The position numbers and the translations under genes were made by a program. The notes under the pieces are model-generated. The model had not been told where the DNA came from. It saw only the letters and a list, made by a program, of their open reading frames with translations, and did no database searches. A stretch of DNA of 64,000 nt from RCIO01 sp965232405 (GTDB lineage Bacteria; Pseudomonadota; Alphaproteobacteria; Rhizobiales; Rhizobiaceae): positions 620,001 through 684,000 of the forward strand of contig OZ246966.1 of NCBI GenBank assembly GCA_965232405.1. The letters run 5' to 3'. This document shows positions 18,662 to 28,186 of the stretch, in pieces (position 1 is the first letter of the stretch; every line of letters begins with the position of its first letter).

Positions 18662-19711
18662 ATGACGACCCTTACGATCAGACGGCCTGACGACTGGCAC
18701 CTGCATCTACGCGACGGCGCGATGCTGAAGGCGGTTCTGCCGCACTCTTCGGCCAATTTCGCCCGCGCCATCATCATGCCCAATCTGGTGCCGCCGGTGG
18801 TGACGGCGGCGGATGCGGCCGCATACAGGCAGCGCATTCTGGACGCGCTGCCTGCGGATCATGACTTTTCGCCGCTGATGACGCTCTATCTCACCGAGGG
18901 CACGGACCCGGCCGATGTCGAGGCGGGCTTCCGCGATGGTCTCGTCACCGCGGTGAAGCTTTATCCCGCCGGTGCGACGACCAATTCACAGAGCGGCGTG
19001 CGCGACATCGAAAAAATCATCCCGGTTCTGGAGCGCATGGCCGCCATCGGCCTGCCTTTGTGTGTGCATGGCGAGGTGACCGATCCCGACATCGACATTT
19101 TCGACCGCGAGGCCGTGTTCATCGAGCGCGTGCTGGAGCCGTTGCGGCGCAGGCTGCCCGAACTGCGCGTTGTGATGGAACACGCCACCACAAAGGACGG
19201 CGTCGATTATGTGCGTTCGCAGGAGCGCAATACCGCCGCAACCATCACCACGCATCATTTGATCATCAACCGCAACGCCATTCTCGCCGGCGGCATCCGC
19301 CCGCATTATTACTGCCTTCCCGTCGCCAAGCGCGAGCACCACCGGCTGGCGCTGCGCGCAGCGGCCACCTCCGGCGACGCACGCTTCTTCCTCGGCACTG
19401 ATTCCGCGCCGCATCTCGATCCGCTGAAGGAATGCGCCTGCGGCTGCGCCGGCATCTTCACCGCCATCAACACCATGCCGCTTCTCGCTCACGTGTTTGA
19501 GGCCGAAGGCGCGCTGGACAGGCTGGAGGCCTTTGCCTCGCTCAACGGACCGGCCTTCTACCGGCTGCCGCCCAACGAGGCCCGCATCACGCTCAGCAAG
19601 CAGCAAGAGCCCGTCAAGTTCCCGGCAAAAGTCGAAACCGCCGACGGACCAGTGACCGTCTTCGATCCGGGCGAACCCGTCCACTGGTCAGTCGACAGCG
19701 CCGCGGACTGA
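18662..19711 (+). CDS. pyrC: Dihydroorotase, class II
   Basis: Catalyses ring closure of carbamoyl-aspartate to dihydroorotate in pyrimidine synthesis. The 349 residues match the E. coli-type enzyme. The zinc site is complete: H13 and H15 (DWHLHLRDG), K99 for carboxylation (AVKLYPAGATTNS), H136 (CVHGEVTDP), H174 (MEHATT) and D247 (GTDSAPH). It stands alone among transport genes, 50 bases after the hydrolase and 62 before the lactate dehydrogenase. Confidence 0.96.
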   Translation: MTTLTIRRPDDWHLHLRDGAMLKAVLPHSSANFARAIIMPNLVPPVVTAADAAAYRQRILDALPADHDFSPLMTLYLTEGTDPADVEAGFRDGLVTAVKLYPAGATTNSQSGVRDIEKIIPVLERMAAIGLPLCVHGEVTDPDIDIFDREAVFIERVLEPLRRRLPELRVVMEHATTKDGVDYVRSQERNTAATITTHHLIINRNAILAGGIRPHYYCLPVAKREHHRLALRAAATSGDARFFLGTDSAPHLDPLKECACGCAGIFTAINTMPLLAHVFEAEGALDRLEAFASLNGPAFYRLPPNEARITLSKQQEPVKFPAKVETADGPVTVFDPGEPVHWSVDSAAD

Positions 19712-19773
19712 CGCTTACGCTTTTCAAAAAAAGGATGACCGGTAACGCGCCGGCATATGGGAAGGAACATCCG

Positions 19774-20916
19774 ATGCGACTGGACCAGGCACTGACCATC
19801 GCCGACCTGAAGGACATGGCGCGAGACCGGGTGCCGCGCATGTTCTTCGATTATGCCGACAGCGGATCATGGACCGAAAGCACCTACCGCTGGAACGCCG
19901 AAGACCTGCAGAAAATCAAGTTCGAGCAGCGCGTGGCTGTGAACCTCGCCAACCGTTCGCTTGAAAGCACCATGATAGGCCGGAAAGTGGCGATGCCGGT
20001 CGGTCTCGCGCCAACCGGCCTCACCGGCATGCAGCATGCCGACGGCGAGATCCTGGGCGCGCGTGCGGCCGTGAAAGCCGGCATTCCATTCGTGCTTTCC
20101 ACCATGAGCATCTGCTCGATCGAGGCCGTGGCGGAAGCCACCAAACAGCCTTTCTGGTTCCAGCTTTATGTGATGCGCGACGAGGAATTCGTCGAAAACC
20201 TGGTCAGCCGCGCCGAAGCCGCGGGCTGCGATGCGCTGGTGTTGACACTTGACCTGCAAATCCTCGGCCAGCGTCACAAGGACCTGCGTAACGGGCTGAG
20301 CGCACCGCCAAAGCGCGGTCTGGGCACGCTGGCCCAGCTCATGGCGCGACCGCGCTGGTGCATGGAAATGCTGGGCACCAAAAACCGCACCTTCGGCAAC
20401 ATTGTCGGCCACGCCAAGGGCGTCAGCGACATGGCCTCGCTGGGCACATGGACCGCCGAGCAGTTCGATCCCGAGCTTGACTGGAAGAAGGCGGAGAAGC
20501 TGAAGAAGCGCTGGCCGCGCAAGTTCATCGTCAAAGGCATCATGAATGCCGACGACGCCCGCATGGCGGCCCGGATCGGCGCCGACGCCATCGTCGTTTC
20601 CAACCATGGCGGCCGCCAGCTGGACGGCGCACCGTCCTCGATCTCGGTTCTGGAACGGATCGTGGATGCGGTCGGCGACAAGGTCGAGGTCCATATGGAC
20701 GGTGGAATCAGCACCGGTCAGGACATCATGCGAGCGCTCGCGCTGGGTGCACAGGGAACCTATATCGGCCGCTCATGGCTCTACGGATTGGGCGCTGGCG
20801 GCCAGGCCGGCGTGGACCGCGCGCTGGAAATCCTGCGCAAGGAGCTCGATCTCACAATGGCATTTTGCGGCGAGCGCGACATCGAAAATGTCGGCCGCCA
20901 CAACCTCCATCGGTAG
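19774..20916 (+). CDS. lldD: FMN-dependent L-lactate dehydrogenase / alpha-hydroxy-acid oxidase
   Basis: A 380-residue flavoprotein that oxidises L-lactate or a similar 2-hydroxy acid to the keto acid. The active-site segment SNHGGRQLDG has H278 and R281, K254 lies in IVKGI, and the FMN phosphate site is near MDGGIS and IGRSWLYGL. I chose the ATG at 19774 (MRLDQALTI) because GGGAAGGAAC precedes it and it aligns with the family; an ATG at 19735 has no such site. Substrate specificity within the family is not certain. Confidence 0.88.
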   Translation: MRLDQALTIADLKDMARDRVPRMFFDYADSGSWTESTYRWNAEDLQKIKFEQRVAVNLANRSLESTMIGRKVAMPVGLAPTGLTGMQHADGEILGARAAVKAGIPFVLSTMSICSIEAVAEATKQPFWFQLYVMRDEEFVENLVSRAEAAGCDALVLTLDLQILGQRHKDLRNGLSAPPKRGLGTLAQLMARPRWCMEMLGTKNRTFGNIVGHAKGVSDMASLGTWTAEQFDPELDWKKAEKLKKRWPRKFIVKGIMNADDARMAARIGADAIVVSNHGGRQLDGAPSSISVLERIVDAVGDKVEVHMDGGISTGQDIMRALALGAQGTYIGRSWLYGLGAGGQAGVDRALEILRKELDLTMAFCGERDIENVGRHNLHR

Positions 20917-21218
20917 CCGAATAAGCAAGCGCAAAGTTCTGCCAAGTCAACCCTTGGGGTCTTTCCAGTATTTTTTTCGAACCCGAAAAATTGCTGGAAA
21001 TATCACAAGTTGGCGAGCGCGGCGCACGCGACGCCCCGCGCACGCCTACGATTTGAAATTCAGAAGAAAAACCCGGCCGTTGGGGGTGGATCGCCCGCCA
21101 TGTTCGTGTTTTGCTACATAAGTGTCGCATTTAAGCTACCGGCAAATGTCGCGGGAAGCGACGCTTGCAAGTCGCATCGAAGCGGCGTGAGATTTCGACG
21201 ATAAGCCAGGGAGAACTT
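20917..21218. other. 302-base intergenic region with a 39-base imperfect palindrome
   Basis: No gene is visible. At 20962-21000 the outer arms TTTCCAG / CTGGAAA and inner arms TTTTTCG / CGAAAAA form a nested inverted repeat, a plausible terminator for lldD or a cruciform. At 21148-21162 a short GTCGC-N5-GCGAC repeat lies upstream of the binding-protein gene and may be in its leader. I cannot assign a promoter with confidence. Confidence 0.4.
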
Positions 21219-22826
21219 ATGTCTAAGAAAAACCAAATCCTGTTGGACCGGATCGCAGAGGAGGCCCGCAAGGGCCGCATCTCGCGCCGGGAATTCATGC
21301 ACTATTCGGTTGCCGCCGGTTTGACGGCGACAACGGCTACCGGACTGTGGACCTCGAGCGCCAGGGCGCAACCGAAAAGCGGCGGAACGTTCCGCTGGGG
21401 CATCCACGACGGCAATACCTCGGACACGCACGATCCGGGCAGCTACGTGACCCGGGTGATGATTTTCCTCGCCCACACGCATCGTTCCTATCTGACGCAG
21501 ATCAATGGCGACGGTTCACTGGGACCGGATCTGGCCACCAGCTGGACCGCCAGCGACGACGCTTCGGAATGGACCTTCGAACTCGCACAGAACGCTTCGT
21601 TCCACAGTGGCAAGAAGGTGACCGCGGACGATGTCATTGCGTCGCTCAACCATCACCGCGGTGATGAAACGACATCTGCCGCCAAGGCGCTCCTGACCGA
21701 CGTAACGGATATCACCAAGGACGGTGACCACGTGGTCAAGGTCTCGCTCAGCCGCGGCAATGCCGACTTCCCGTGGCTGATGACCGATTACCACCTGGCG
21801 ATCTGCCGCGCCAATGACGACGGCTCGATCGATTGGCAGTCGGGCGACGGCTCCGGCCCCTACAAGATCGATTCGGGCGAATTCGGCGTGCAGTTCAGCC
21901 TCAGCCGTCACGATGGCTGGCATGGAGAGGGCGCGCACTTCGACAAGGTCGAGATGATCACGCTCAACGATCCGAACGCCCGTCAGACGGCGCTCGTGAC
22001 CGGCGACGTGGACTCCGTCTCGCAGGTCGACCTGAAGACGGTTGCCCTGCTGGAACGCGACCCGAACATCAACGTGTTGAACATCCCGTCCGCGGGTGCG
22101 ATCACGATGCCGATGCACTGCGACACCGCGCCGTTCGACAATGTCGACATCCGCAACGCGCTGAAGCTGTCCATCAATCGCGACGACATCATCGAGAAAA
22201 TCCTGTTCGGCGCCGCGACCAAGGGCAACGACTTCCACCACTCGCCGGCCCAGCCTTATTGGCCCGACGATATTCCGCAGCGCGAATACGATCCGGATCA
22301 GGCCAAGTCGCTGCTCAAGAAGGCGGGAGCCGAAGGCCTCACGGTCAACATCTCCACCGCCGACAGCGTCAGCGCCGGTGCCGTCGACATGGCCGTGCTC
22401 TACGCCGAGCACGCCAAGGCTGCGGGCATCACCATCAACGTCGTGCGTGAGCCGAACGATGGCTACTACTCCGACGTCTGGCTGGTGAAGCCGTGGACGC
22501 TCGTTTCGTGGGGTGCACGCCCGACGCCGGACGTCATGTACACGCTCGCCTACAAGAGCGATGCCGCCTGGAACGAGAGCCGCTGGCAGAACGAGCGGTT
22601 CAACGAGTTGCTGCTTTCGGCGAAGTCGGAGCTTAACGACAGCGTGCGTGCGGAAATGTATCGCGAAATGGCGATGCTGGCCCGCGACGATGGCGGAACG
22701 GTCATTCCGTTCTTCAACAACTTCGTCTACGGTGCTCGCGCGAACGTCGGCACGCCGGAAAATCTCGCGGCGAGTTGGGAAAGCGACGGCGCCCGTGCGG
22801 CCAGCCGTTGGTGGTTCACCGACTAA
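21219..22826 (+). CDS. Periplasmic binding protein of a peptide-type ABC transporter, Tat-exported
   Basis: A 535-residue family 5 solute-binding protein. The N terminus has a twin-arginine signal (ISRREFMHYSVAAGL, cleavage near SARA-Q). The mature part contains GSLGPDLATSWTASDD and DFPWLMTDYHLAI. The start at 21219 follows GGGAGAACTT; an upstream in-frame ATG lacks a site. It opens an operon with two permeases and a double ATPase. A close paralogue lies at 28284-29849. The ligand is unknown: dipeptides, oligopeptides or opine-like compounds are all possible. Confidence 0.88.
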   Translation: MSKKNQILLDRIAEEARKGRISRREFMHYSVAAGLTATTATGLWTSSARAQPKSGGTFRWGIHDGNTSDTHDPGSYVTRVMIFLAHTHRSYLTQINGDGSLGPDLATSWTASDDASEWTFELAQNASFHSGKKVTADDVIASLNHHRGDETTSAAKALLTDVTDITKDGDHVVKVSLSRGNADFPWLMTDYHLAICRANDDGSIDWQSGDGSGPYKIDSGEFGVQFSLSRHDGWHGEGAHFDKVEMITLNDPNARQTALVTGDVDSVSQVDLKTVALLERDPNINVLNIPSAGAITMPMHCDTAPFDNVDIRNALKLSINRDDIIEKILFGAATKGNDFHHSPAQPYWPDDIPQREYDPDQAKSLLKKAGAEGLTVNISTADSVSAGAVDMAVLYAEHAKAAGITINVVREPNDGYYSDVWLVKPWTLVSWGARPTPDVMYTLAYKSDAAWNESRWQNERFNELLLSAKSELNDSVRAEMYREMAMLARDDGGTVIPFFNNFVYGARANVGTPENLAASWESDGARAASRWWFTD

Positions 22827-22835
22827 ACGGATTAC

Positions 22836-22863
22836 CCGGCCCGGCGCGCACGCGCCGGGCCGG
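22836..22863 (+). other. Intercistronic hairpin after the peptide-type binding-protein gene
   Basis: A perfect 13-bp inverted repeat (CCGGCCCGGCGCG / CGCGCCGGGCCGG) separated by two bases begins 9 bases after the stop. Sterically the innermost pairs must open, leaving about 11-12 bp. It precedes the permease gene by 138 bases and should give differential message stability. Confidence 0.65.
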
Positions 22864-23001
22864 TCCTCTTGGGGAACAAAAACAACAAGCTGGATCAGCC
22901 GGGCCACTAGAGGCTGATCGAGGCGGCGTTCAAGCCGCCCTGCGGCAAAACGAACCTTAACCGGTGCAATAGCGCCGGACATCAAATGTCTGGAGGGACA
23001 G

Positions 23002-23958
23002 ATGGGGGACTTGGCTGGCCTAATCGTCAAGCGGCTGGGCTTAGGACTGGTGACGCTCCTCGTAGTGTCGGTATTGATTTTCTTCGCGGTCGAACTCCTG
23101 CCCGGCGATATCGCACAGGCGGTTCTGGGACAGGGAGCGACTGAAGAAACAGTCGCCAAGCTGCGCGAACAGCTCGGCCTCGACCGCCCCGCACCCATAC
23201 GCTACCTCGACTGGCTCGCGGGCGCCGTAACCGGCGACTTCGGAACCTCGCTGGTTTCGGGCGAGCGCGTGAGTTCAGCGATCAGCACCCGTTTCATCAA
23301 TACGCTGTTCCTTGCCGCCTACGCGGCAGTCATCGCGGTGCCTATCTCGATCCTTCTGGGTATCGTGGTCGCGCTGCTGCGCAACTCGATCTTCGACCGG
23401 GTCGCCAACGTGGCAACGCTGACATCGATCTCTTCGCCCGAGTTTTTCCTCGGCTACATCCTGATCCTCTACCTCGCCGTGAAGACCGGCATGTTCCCGG
23501 CTCTTGCAAGCCTCCAGTCGGACATGACCCTTCCGGAACTCCTCCACCGGACCTTCCTTCCGGCCCTGACGCTGGTGCTCGTCGTCACCGCGCACATGAT
23601 GCGCATGACCCGCGCAGCGATCATCAACCTGCTGGCCTCGCCCTATATCGAAATGGCACGGCTGAAGGGTACACCGCCCTGGAAGGTTATCGTCAGGCAT
23701 GCATTGCCGAACGCCTGGGCGCCGATCATCAACGTCGTGGCGCTGAACCTCGCCTACCTCATCACCGGCGTCGTGCTCGTCGAGGTCGTGTTCGTGTATC
23801 CCGGTATCGGTCAGTTGCTGGTCGATGCGGTGGCGAAGCGCGATTTCCCGATCGTGCAGGCCTGCTGCCTCATATTCGCGGCAACCTTCATCCTGCTGAA
23901 TCTGATGGCGGATGTCGGCGCAATTCTGACCAACCCGCGTTTGCGGCATCCTAAGTGA
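23002..23958 (+). CDS. Peptide-type ABC transporter permease (DppB-like)
   Basis: A 318-residue inner-membrane permease. It has the DppB hallmark LLPGDIAQAVLGQGATEETVAKLREQLGLDRP after the first helix and the EAA loop EMARLKGTPPWKVIVRHALPNA. A good site (CTGGAGGGACAG) precedes the ATG. It lies 10 bases before the second permease gene. Confidence 0.9.
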   Translation: MGDLAGLIVKRLGLGLVTLLVVSVLIFFAVELLPGDIAQAVLGQGATEETVAKLREQLGLDRPAPIRYLDWLAGAVTGDFGTSLVSGERVSSAISTRFINTLFLAAYAAVIAVPISILLGIVVALLRNSIFDRVANVATLTSISSPEFFLGYILILYLAVKTGMFPALASLQSDMTLPELLHRTFLPALTLVLVVTAHMMRMTRAAIINLLASPYIEMARLKGTPPWKVIVRHALPNAWAPIINVVALNLAYLITGVVLVEVVFVYPGIGQLLVDAVAKRDFPIVQACCLIFAATFILLNLMADVGAILTNPRLRHPK

Positions 23959-23968
23959 GGGCGGCGAG

Positions 23969-25033
23969 ATGAGTTCTTTTGTCATCGGATATTACGCCGC
24001 CCTGATCGCGGCATCGTGCCTGGCGGCCTACTACCACAACCGCAAGGCGTTCATGCTTCTCTTCTCGCTGACGCTCGTATCCTTCGTGCTCGGCATCATC
24101 GGCGGCGTGCCGGCGCTTCGGGCCGTCACCACCTTTGCCGGACTTCTGGCGCTTGCGGCAGGAACGTCCTACGCGTTCAGGGAATTCCTGATCCAGATTT
24201 CCCGACCGGCAATCGCCAAGGAACTTCGCACAGCGCCGCTCACGGCATCCTTCGGCATGTTCGTGATCTTCACCTATGCGATCGCCGGCATCTTTGCGCC
24301 CTGGATCGCTCCTTACGGGGAGTCGGAAGTCATTTCGTCGTCCTTCGCACCGGCGGATGAGAACCTGCTTCTGGGCGCCGACCAGCTGGGGCGCGACATC
24401 TTCAGCCGTATCGTCTACGGGGCTCGAAACTCGGTCGGTCTCGCTCTGGTGGCCACACTGCTCGCCTTCTTCATGGGCGCGCTCGGCGGACTTCTGGCAG
24501 CGGTCAAGGGCGGCTGGTTCGATCAGTTCCTGGGCCGTGTCGCCGACGTCATCATGTCGATCCCGTCTCTGATCTTCGCGCTGCTGATGCTGTCGATCTT
24601 CGGCACCAGCCTTGTCGTCATCGTCATCGTTGTCGCGGTGATCTATTCGCCCCGCGTCTTCCGTCTCACACGTGCCGTTGCCGGCAATATCGTGGTGATG
24701 GACTATATCGAGGCGGCGAAGCTGCGCGGCGAAGGCGACTGGTATCTCATACGCAAGGAGATATTGCCGAACTCCACCGCACCTCTGGTGGCCGAATTTG
24801 GCCTCGAATTCTGCTTCGTGTTCCTGCTGATCGCCGGCCTGAGTTTCCTCGGTCTCGGCATTCAGCCACCAACCGCAGACTGGGGTTCAATGGTGCGTGA
24901 AAACGCAACGCTGATCTCGTTCGGCGACATCACGCCGCTCATTCCGGCAGCTGCCATCGCCCTGTTGACGGTGGCAGTCAATTTCGTGGTCGACTGGATG
25001 CTCTTCCGGTCCTCCGGCCTCAAGGAGCAGTAA
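23969..25033 (+). CDS. Peptide-type ABC transporter permease (DppC-like) with N-terminal extension
   Basis: A 354-residue inner-membrane permease. The DppC core begins near residue 85 (LTASFGMFVIFTYAIAGIFAPWIAPYG) and includes LLGADQLGRDIFSRIVYGAR and the EAA loop EAAKLRGEGDWYLIRKEILPN. Before the core are about 70 extra residues that look like two to three additional hydrophobic helices, so the protein is some 50-60 residues longer than usual. It ends one base before the ATPase gene. Confidence 0.88.
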   Translation: MSSFVIGYYAALIAASCLAAYYHNRKAFMLLFSLTLVSFVLGIIGGVPALRAVTTFAGLLALAAGTSYAFREFLIQISRPAIAKELRTAPLTASFGMFVIFTYAIAGIFAPWIAPYGESEVISSSFAPADENLLLGADQLGRDIFSRIVYGARNSVGLALVATLLAFFMGALGGLLAAVKGGWFDQFLGRVADVIMSIPSLIFALLMLSIFGTSLVVIVIVVAVIYSPRVFRLTRAVAGNIVVMDYIEAAKLRGEGDWYLIRKEILPNSTAPLVAEFGLEFCFVFLLIAGLSFLGLGIQPPTADWGSMVRENATLISFGDITPLIPAAAIALLTVAVNFVVDWMLFRSSGLKEQ

Positions 25034-25034
25034 G

Positions 25035-26696
25035 ATGGCGAAAAAATTCTCCGACAAGGACATCCTGCTGAAAATCCGCGATCTCAAGATCGACGGCTAC
25101 TCCGACGAAACCTGGATACCGATCATCAAGGGCGTGGACCTGACGCTTCATCGCGGCGAGGTCATGGGCCTGATCGGCGAATCCGGCGCCGGAAAGTCCA
25201 CGATCGGTGCGGCCGCAATGGGCTATGCCCGCGACGGCACCCGGATATCGGATGGCTCTATCGAGTTCGATGGTATGGAGCTGACGACTGCCTCCGAGGG
25301 CGAGCGGCGCTCACTTCGCGGTTCGCGCATCGCCTATGTCGCGCAGTCGGCAGCCGCTTCCTTCAACCCGGCGCACAAGATCATCGATCAGCACACCGAA
25401 GCGCCGGTGCATTACCGCATCCAGAAGCGGATGGAAGCGCAGGAAGACGCGATGGAGCTCTACGAGCGCCTGCGCCTTCCCAACCCGCAGGAAATCGGCT
25501 TCCGCTATCCGCACCAGGTCTCCGGCGGTCAGCTCCAGCGCGCGATGACCGCTATGGCGATGGCCTGCCGGCCCGACCTCATCATCTTCGATGAGCCGAC
25601 CACAGCGCTCGATGTGACCACGCAGATCGAGGTGCTGGCCGCGATCCGCGACATCGTCGATCAGTTCAACACCGCGGCAATCTACATCACTCACGACCTC
25701 GCGGTCGTGGCTCAGATGGCCGATACCATCAAGGTGCTGCTGAAGGGCGAGGAAGTAGAGGAAGCCACCACCGAGAAGATGCTCAAAAGCCCGCAGGAAG
25801 ACTACACCAAGAGCCTCTGGGCGGTTCGCAGCTTCAAGCGCGAGCAAAAGTCACGACCGACCGACGGCACCCTGCCGGTCATCTCCGTGCAGGGCGTTGA
25901 CGCCGCATACACCGGCGGCGTGAAGGTGCTGGATGACGTTTCGTTCGACGTATATCCGGGCATGACGGTCGCGGTTGTGGGCGAATCCGGTTCGGGCAAG
26001 TCCACCACGGCGCGCGTCATCACCGGCCTGCTGCCGCCCTCGAAGGGTCAGGTGCTTTTCAAGGGCGATCCCCTGCCCCCCAAATACACTGATCGCAACC
26101 GCGACCAGCTTCGTCAGGCGCAGATGATCTACCAGATGGCCGACACGGCCCTGAACCCCAAGGTCAAGATCAACGAGATCATCGGCCGTCCCGCGCAGTT
26201 CTATTCGGGTCTGAAGGGACAGGCGCTCAAGCAGCGCGTCGACGAACTTCTCGACCTGATCGAGCTTGATCCGGCGAAGTTCTACAACCGCTACCCGCCT
26301 GAGCTGTCAGGCGGCCAGAAGCAGCGTATCGGCATCGCCCGCGCGCTGGCGGCCGAGCCGGAATTCATCATCTGCGACGAGGTGACGAGTGCGCTCGACC
26401 AGCTTGTGGCCGAGGGCATCCTGAAGCTGCTCGACCGGTTGCAGAAAGAGCTGGGTCTGGCCTACATGTTCATCACCCACGACCTCGCGACGGTGCGTTC
26501 GATCGCCGACGAAGTGGTGGTGATGCAGCACGGCAAGGTGGTTGAACAGGGTCCGAAGGACGAGATGTTCCAGCCGCCGCATCATCCCTACACCGACCTG
26601 CTTCTGTCGTCGGTGCCTGAGATGGATCCCAACTGGCTCACCACGCTGCTCGAAGAGCGCGGGGTCGACAATATCGGCGACGCCGCGGACGTCTGA
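25035..26696 (+). CDS. Peptide-type ABC transporter double ATPase (DppD-DppF fusion)
   Basis: A 553-residue protein with two complete ATPase domains. The first has GESGAGKST, VSGGQLQRAM and LIIFDEPTTALD; the second has GESGSGKST, LSGGQKQRIGIA and FIICDEVTSALD. Both also end in the family tail PHHPYTDLLLSS-like segment, clear only in the second half. The fusion supplies both sites needed by the DppB/DppC pair. In the second domain the Q-loop region reads MIYQMADTALNPK, slightly unlike the usual QDP motif. Confidence 0.9.
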   Translation: MAKKFSDKDILLKIRDLKIDGYSDETWIPIIKGVDLTLHRGEVMGLIGESGAGKSTIGAAAMGYARDGTRISDGSIEFDGMELTTASEGERRSLRGSRIAYVAQSAAASFNPAHKIIDQHTEAPVHYRIQKRMEAQEDAMELYERLRLPNPQEIGFRYPHQVSGGQLQRAMTAMAMACRPDLIIFDEPTTALDVTTQIEVLAAIRDIVDQFNTAAIYITHDLAVVAQMADTIKVLLKGEEVEEATTEKMLKSPQEDYTKSLWAVRSFKREQKSRPTDGTLPVISVQGVDAAYTGGVKVLDDVSFDVYPGMTVAVVGESGSGKSTTARVITGLLPPSKGQVLFKGDPLPPKYTDRNRDQLRQAQMIYQMADTALNPKVKINEIIGRPAQFYSGLKGQALKQRVDELLDLIELDPAKFYNRYPPELSGGQKQRIGIARALAAEPEFIICDEVTSALDQLVAEGILKLLDRLQKELGLAYMFITHDLATVRSIADEVVVMQHGKVVEQGPKDEMFQPPHHPYTDLLLSSVPEMDPNWLTTLLEERGVDNIGDAADV

Positions 26697-26732
26697 CAAC
26701 GCCGCGCTACGCCCCGATCATCGGGAAGCAGT

Positions 26733-26756
26733 CACCGCCGTCATCCGGCGGCGGTG
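26733..26756. terminator. Convergent hairpin between the peptide ABC operon and a small gene
   Basis: A perfect 8-bp stem CACCGCCG / CGGCGGTG with an 8-base loop, followed on the plus strand by AAAA rather than T. It sits between two convergent units and may serve both. Confidence 0.4.
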
Positions 26757-26760
26757 AAAA

Positions 26761-26883
26761 TCAGAGAATAGCGAAAGCCGTGCCAGCCATCGTTCCGACG
26801 ATGGCGGCATAGAAGAGAAGAAGCGCCGGCAGATTGCCACTGCGGTTCTTGTATTCGCGGATCATGTCGTCGCGTGTCAGCAT
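26761..26883 (-). CDS. Small 40-residue single-helix membrane protein, unknown function
   Basis: I do not recognise this protein. On the minus strand an ATG at 26883 follows GGAGGTGGCC, an excellent ribosome binding site. It encodes MLTRDDMIREYKNRSG followed by one hydrophobic helix (LPALLLFYAAIVGTMAGTAFAIL) that reaches the C terminus. The charged N-terminal half and single helix resemble small bitopic membrane proteins. An in-frame ATG at 26919 could add 12 residues. It is convergent with the ABC operon and upstream of, but opposite in meaning to, nothing else obvious. Confidence 0.5.
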   Translation of the reverse strand: MLTRDDMIREYKNRSGNLPALLLFYAAIVGTMAGTAFAIL

Positions 26884-27098
26884 GGCCACCTCCGGCAAGG
26901 AAACGGGTGCATTTCTCATCGTCTATCTCGCGCAGCTAATTCATTTGCTTGGTGATTTCAACCTGCAAAACCACTGATTTCCATGCAATTTTCGAGTGTC
27001 TGACTTGCACCCGTTGCATGGCTCGGCGTCGCCGGGCTCAAACCGCCCTGTCAATTAGCTGAGCCAGCCGAAAACAGTGATGTGGCCAGGGTAAGGCA

Positions 27099-28025
27099 TC
27101 ACCCATCGCCGCGCGCAAAACGCTCCGCCAGCCACTCGAACACCTTGATCGTGTCGGCATTGGCGTGGCCCGGCAGGATCTTGAGATAATAACCCCTGTC
27201 GCTCTCCAGGCGTGCGGGAATGGCGCGAACAAGCGTCGAGGTCGGCGAATGGACATCGACCAGCCCTTCCCAGCCGAGCGCAATTCCCAGCCCGGCCTGA
27301 GCTGCCCGTATCACGTGGTCGTAGCTATTGAACGCGATGTGGTCCTGCGAAGCGCTGCGTTCGCAACCCTGCTCCCGCAACCAGCTGAACCATGTGTACC
27401 AGGGGGTCGGCCCGACGGCTGCAAGGTCAATCAGCGTCTTGTCGAGCAGGTCTTCAGGCTGCGTCATACCGGGATGCGCGTCGCGGTAGGCTGCGCTGCA
27501 CACCGTCGCCACACGCTCCTTGAACAGGCAGACCTCGTGCTGCGCCACCTCGTGAATGTCTTCCATTCGGATCATCAAATCCACGCCGGATGCGCTTTCT
27601 ACCTGCGGCATCTGCACATTCATGAGCGATATGCTCAAACCGTCAAACGCAGTGCTCAGCGACGCGAACTCCGGCAGGAGAAGAAAATTCGCAAAGGCGA
27701 TATCGGAGAGAATGACCACCTCGCCCGGTCGCGGTTTGTCGCAGAAGCGGTCGAACCCCTTGATCGCGGCATTCATCGGCTCCGAGAGCACCGCCCTGAG
27801 TTCCTGCCCTGCGCCGGTCAGCGAGACGCCGCGGCGCTCCCGCACGAAAAGCTGGCAGCCTAGACTTTCTTCGAGAAAGCGCATGCGCTGGCTGATACGG
27901 GGCTGCGAGATCCCTGCCTCCTCCGCCGCACGCGAGAACTGGCCATTCTCCGCCACCAGCAGAAAAAGGCACAAATCGGCGCTGTAGCGGCCGAACCTGC
28001 CATAAGGATTCCATATGTCAGCCAT
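27099..28025 (-). CDS. LysR-family transcriptional regulator
   Basis: A 308-residue LysR regulator from the ATG at 28025 (an ATG at 28061 would add 12 residues; neither has a clear site). The helix-turn-helix covers about residues 20-50 (FSRAAEEAGISQPRISQRMRFLEESLG), followed by the long linker helix and a periplasmic-binding-like effector domain. It is divergent from the orphan peptide-type binding-protein gene and 250 bases from it, so it probably controls that gene and perhaps the ABC operon to the left. Confidence 0.87.
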   Translation of the reverse strand: MADIWNPYGRFGRYSADLCLFLLVAENGQFSRAAEEAGISQPRISQRMRFLEESLGCQLFVRERRGVSLTGAGQELRAVLSEPMNAAIKGFDRFCDKPRPGEVVILSDIAFANFLLLPEFASLSTAFDGLSISLMNVQMPQVESASGVDLMIRMEDIHEVAQHEVCLFKERVATVCSAAYRDAHPGMTQPEDLLDKTLIDLAAVGPTPWYTWFSWLREQGCERSASQDHIAFNSYDHVIRAAQAGLGIALGWEGLVDVHSPTSTLVRAIPARLESDRGYYLKILPGHANADTIKVFEWLAERFARGDG

Positions 28026-28186
28026 TAGAAGAAACTGGGCCAATTTCAGCGAAATTGCCATACACTGATTGGATGGCCCTCAGAAAACCAATGCCAGATC
28101 GTCAAGCATGCTTCGCCGGTCGCACTGGGCCTGACAGCCAATTTCTTCTGACGTCGTTGCCCTTTCACAAAGGAGAGGGATAGAGT

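Noticed and set aside
22836..22863. GC-rich inverted repeats considered as REP/BIME-like dispersed repeats
   Set aside because: The stems after the different receptor genes share no sequence, so they are not members of one repeat family.
21516..23198. 560-residue open frame on the minus strand
   Set aside because: It is antisense to the peptide-type receptor and the start of its permease, runs through the intercistronic hairpin, and has an arginine/valine-rich composition typical of shadow frames in GC-rich DNA.
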